Source of the DNA: Ascoidea asiatica
Taxonomy: Eukaryota; Ascomycota; Saccharomycetes; Ascoideales; Ascoideaceae
NCBI GenBank assembly: GCA_001600695.1
Contig: BCKQ01000001.1
Location: 1,578,722 to 1,642,721, forward strand
Direction: 5' to 3'
DNA length: 64,000 nucleotides
The translations under genes were made by a program, and so were the position numbers. Below, in pieces: positions 61,416 through 64,000 of the stretch (the stretch's first letter is position 1; the number at the start of each line of letters is the position of its first letter). The notes beneath the pieces were generated by a model. The model made no database searches. It saw nothing but the letters and a program-made list of their open reading frames with translations, and was not told the DNA's origin.

Positions 61416-64000
61416 ATGTTTCCTTATCAGCAAAATGGCTTCAATCAGCAGCCTCAATATAATTTGAATCAACAACAACCTCAAATGCAACAACAACAAC
61501 AACAACAACCTCAGTTAGCTTCTCAACCAACTGGTTATTTTATTCAACCTCAACAACAGCAACAATTGGCTTCTCAACAAACTGGATTCTATCAATTTCA
61601 ACAACCACAACAATCTCAACTTCCTGCTCAAACTACAGCTGGTAATCTTTCTTCAATACCTCAATTTGGTATTCAACAATCTCAACAATCACAACCTCAA
61701 ATTCAACAACCTCAACAAACTGGTTTTTTCCCTCAATCTATCCAATCTCAACCAACTAGAGGGTTTCAAATGCAAACCACTTTTAATCAACAACCACAAC
61801 AGCAAAATGTTCAACCTTTAACTTCACAATCAACTGGATTTTTAATTTCACAACCAACTGGTTTTAGACCTGTTCAAAATATGTTAAGCTTAGATCAATT
61901 AACTGTACAAAGAACTGGTGTACCATTCAATCAACAATCAAATAATTCTTCCTCTTCAAATTCAAAAGCAAAAAAAGGTAGTCATTTAAAAATTCCAAAT
62001 ATTAGATTATCTTTTGTAACAACTCAAGATCAAGTTAAATTTGAAAATTTATTCAGAAAATCTGTAAAATCTGGGGAACAAGCAATTGATGGTAAAACTG
62101 CTAAAAAAATTTTAATTAAATCTGGTTTAGAATCATCTGAACTAAAAGATATTTGGGCTTTATCTGATACAACAAGAGCAGGAAAATTATTATTTCCTGA
62201 ATTTGTTTTAGCTTTACATTTATGTAATGTTGTTTTAAATGGTAAAAAATTACCTGTAAAATTACCAAAAAAAATTAATAATGAAATTTCTTCATTTATT
62301 GATGCAATCATCTTAAGTATCACAAATGATGATGATAATGATAAAAAATCTTCAAATAAAAATGGTTCTAATGGTTTACCAGATACAAGTCCCTTTGGTC
62401 AATCAAGTAATAATAATTCTCAAGAACAACTTCAACCTCAATTAACAAATGCTCAACAATTAGCTTCTCTTCAAACCGGTTTCATTCCACAACAAACCGG
62501 TTTCATGCAACAACAACCTTTACAGCCAACACAAACTGGTTACATGCAACAACAACAACAACAACCTTTACAACCATCACAAACCGGCTTTATTCAACAA
62601 CAACCACCACCTTTGGCTTTACAACAAACAGGTTATCAAGCTCCAACTGCTTTACCTTTAAGACCAATGGCAACTGGTGGTGTAGGGAAATTACAATCAA
62701 TGCAAAATGCATTTATGCCTGGTGTTCAAACAAACTATTCAATGCCAACTGCTCCAACTGTTCCAAATAATGCACCTGTTTCCAATTGGGCTATTTCAAA
62801 AGATGAAAAAAAAATTTATGATAATATATTTATATCTTGGGATAAAAAAAGAACCGGTTATATTGATGGAGTTGCAGCTTTTGAAATTTTTTCAAAATCA
62901 GGTTTAGCAAGACCTGATTTAGAAAAAATTTGGAATCTTGCTGATTCTAATGATAGAGGAAAACTAAATAAAGATGAATTTGCTGTTGCAATGCATTTAG
63001 TTTATAAAAGAATTAATGGATTTGATATTCCATTAAGATTACCCGATGAATTAAAACCTGTTAGTTCTAAAATTATTGATGATTCTTTTAATAGTGCTAA
63101 AAATTTCTTAAAAAATACTGGTGCTTTATCTACAAGTTCAAATTCAAATCGTAGATATAAAAAAGAAGATGATGATTTCAGTTTTTATAAGAGTACAAAT
63201 CGTCATAGAAAATCAATTTCAACTCCAAAAACAAAAGAACAAAAAGTTTTAGAAATTCCAGATAATTTACCAATTGAACAAAAAATAGCAGCTTTGAAAA
63301 ATAAAATTCATGAAAAAGAAATCTTGCTTTCAGCCATAGATGCTGAAACAGAATATTCTTCTGAAGATCGTATATCTGAACAAAATGAATTGGCTGTGGT
63401 AAGATTAAAAGCAAAAATTGAAGATATACAACTGTTAATTTTACAGCATCCATCTGATACAAATTCAATTTCTTCAGGTTATAAAGAAGATTTATTGAAA
63501 AAATTAAATAAATTAAATGATAGAGTTCCTCAATTAATTTCAAAGATTAATAGAACTGATGAAGAAATAGGTAAAAAGAAAATTGAACTTTATAGAACAA
63601 ATGTCAAAAAGAGAATTCCAAATTCAACTACATTGAGAGAAATATATGCTGAAAATAATTTAAATAAAAGTTCTTCCAAAGAAATGATTAATGATATTCA
63701 ATCGGACATAAGAAGTTATTCTTTGAAAATTGAAAGTAAACTTAAAGGTTTAGGAGCAGGAAATTCACTTAAAAAAGTATCAGATAAAAAATGGGAAAAA
63801 GGAATTGGCGTTAATAATGAAGTTAAAAGATTTATTACTTTATTAAACTCTTCAACATTTGCTTCAGAAAGATCTAACTCACCACGTTCTGTGACTCCTA
63901 GAATGACCACTAAAAGAAGTATAAGTAAAATGGCACCTCCAAAGACTGCACCAAAGCCAAACTTTAAGTCTGATAGCCTTTCTCCTCCACCAGTTCAAGA
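61416..64000 (+). CDS. PAN1: Endocytic scaffold Pan1 (5' part, runs off window)
   Basis: ATG at 61416; the frame is open to the right edge (861 codons). The N-terminus is Gln-rich with many LxxQxTG-type sites (SQQTGF, LTVQRTGVP, LTSQSTGFL, LALQQTGY), the targets of the Ark1/Prk1 kinases that switch off the endocytic coat. Two EH domains are visible: the first at about 198-285 (VKFENLFRKSV...GLESSELKDIWALSD), the second at about 460-545 (KIYDNIFISWDKKRTGYIDG, KIWNLADSNDRGKLNKDEFA). A coiled-coil region follows at about 615-735 (IEQKIAALKNKIHEKEIL). EH domains bind NPF motifs; Pan1 links cargo adaptors to Arp2/3 activation with Sla1 and End3. The Pro-rich WASP-like C-terminus is beyond the window. 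Confidence 0.95.
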   Translation, partial: MFPYQQNGFNQQPQYNLNQQQPQMQQQQQQQPQLASQPTGYFIQPQQQQQLASQQTGFYQFQQPQQSQLPAQTTAGNLSSIPQFGIQQSQQSQPQIQQPQQTGFFPQSIQSQPTRGFQMQTTFNQQPQQQNVQPLTSQSTGFLISQPTGFRPVQNMLSLDQLTVQRTGVPFNQQSNNSSSSNSKAKKGSHLKIPNIRLSFVTTQDQVKFENLFRKSVKSGEQAIDGKTAKKILIKSGLESSELKDIWALSDTTRAGKLLFPEFVLALHLCNVVLNGKKLPVKLPKKINNEISSFIDAIILSITNDDDNDKKSSNKNGSNGLPDTSPFGQSSNNNSQEQLQPQLTNAQQLASLQTGFIPQQTGFMQQQPLQPTQTGYMQQQQQQPLQPSQTGFIQQQPPPLALQQTGYQAPTALPLRPMATGGVGKLQSMQNAFMPGVQTNYSMPTAPTVPNNAPVSNWAISKDEKKIYDNIFISWDKKRTGYIDGVAAFEIFSKSGLARPDLEKIWNLADSNDRGKLNKDEFAVAMHLVYKRINGFDIPLRLPDELKPVSSKIIDDSFNSAKNFLKNTGALSTSSNSNRRYKKEDDDFSFYKSTNRHRKSISTPKTKEQKVLEIPDNLPIEQKIAALKNKIHEKEILLSAIDAETEYSSEDRISEQNELAVVRLKAKIEDIQLLILQHPSDTNSISSGYKEDLLKKLNKLNDRVPQLISKINRTDEEIGKKKIELYRTNVKKRIPNSTTLREIYAENNLNKSSSKEMINDIQSDIRSYSLKIESKLKGLGAGNSLKKVSDKKWEKGIGVNNEVKRFITLLNSSTFASERSNSPRSVTPRMTTKRSISKMAPPKTAPKPNFKSDSLSPPPVQ

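Overview
This window is nuclear DNA from an AT-rich budding yeast (Saccharomycotina). Evidence for this: compact protein-coding genes with short introns and TACTAAC-type branch sites, an RPL17 gene whose intron falls after codon 103 (the position I recall for Saccharomyces cerevisiae RPL17), asparagine-rich and low-complexity tracts inside conserved proteins, and recognisable yeast genes (TAF12, COY1, YAK1, MER3, SNU114, SDD3/YOL098C, EBP2, RPL17, SWI3, PAN1). A PPT1-type thioesterase, absent from S. cerevisiae, places it outside the closest relatives of that species. I could not tell from sequence alone how CUG is decoded.

Layout. 1-9295: a TAF12 gene cut by the left edge (-), the Golgi golgin COY1 (+) and the DYRK kinase YAK1 (-). 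9296-11084: a long YAK1 upstream region with GC-rich islands. 11085-13544: a PX sorting nexin of the SNX41/ATG20 type (-). 14198-19843: the meiotic crossover helicase MER3/HFM1 (+), rebuilt here as five exons. 20157-23445: PPT1 (-), a possible 60-aa membrane protein (+) and an L1-fold UTP30-like protein (+). 23969-31383: two large, poorly known genes facing each other. 31384-40995: a 9.6-kb gene-poor, AT-rich stretch containing a transposon. 40996-64000: SNU114 (+), a bHLH factor (+), the metalloprotease SDD3 (-), EBP2 (-), RPL17 (+), SWI3 (-) and the 5' part of PAN1 (+).

The strongest unexpected object is at 35481-38086. It has a 65-bp terminal inverted repeat (one mismatch) whose ends begin GAGAAATACTAAG. 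Each terminus is directly abutted by the same 9-bp direct repeat, TCTTTGAAC. This is the signature of a cut-and-paste DNA transposon, most like a Mutator-like element. It holds no long transposase frame, but it carries a small, apparently spliced, unrecognised gene on the minus strand, so it looks like a non-autonomous, gene-carrying element. A 235-base assembly gap lies inside it.

Other points: MER3 has four short introns, each stopping translation if retained, some with weak 5' splice sites, which is compatible with meiosis-regulated splicing. The RPL17 and SDD3 promoters each carry a TCACGTG site next to a GAGGGCT site, resembling the Cbf1/Tbf1 ribosomal-protein promoter code of non-Saccharomyces yeasts. 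The basal transcription, chromatin, splicing, ribosome-biogenesis and endocytosis genes here are ordinary housekeeping genes with no functional clustering.
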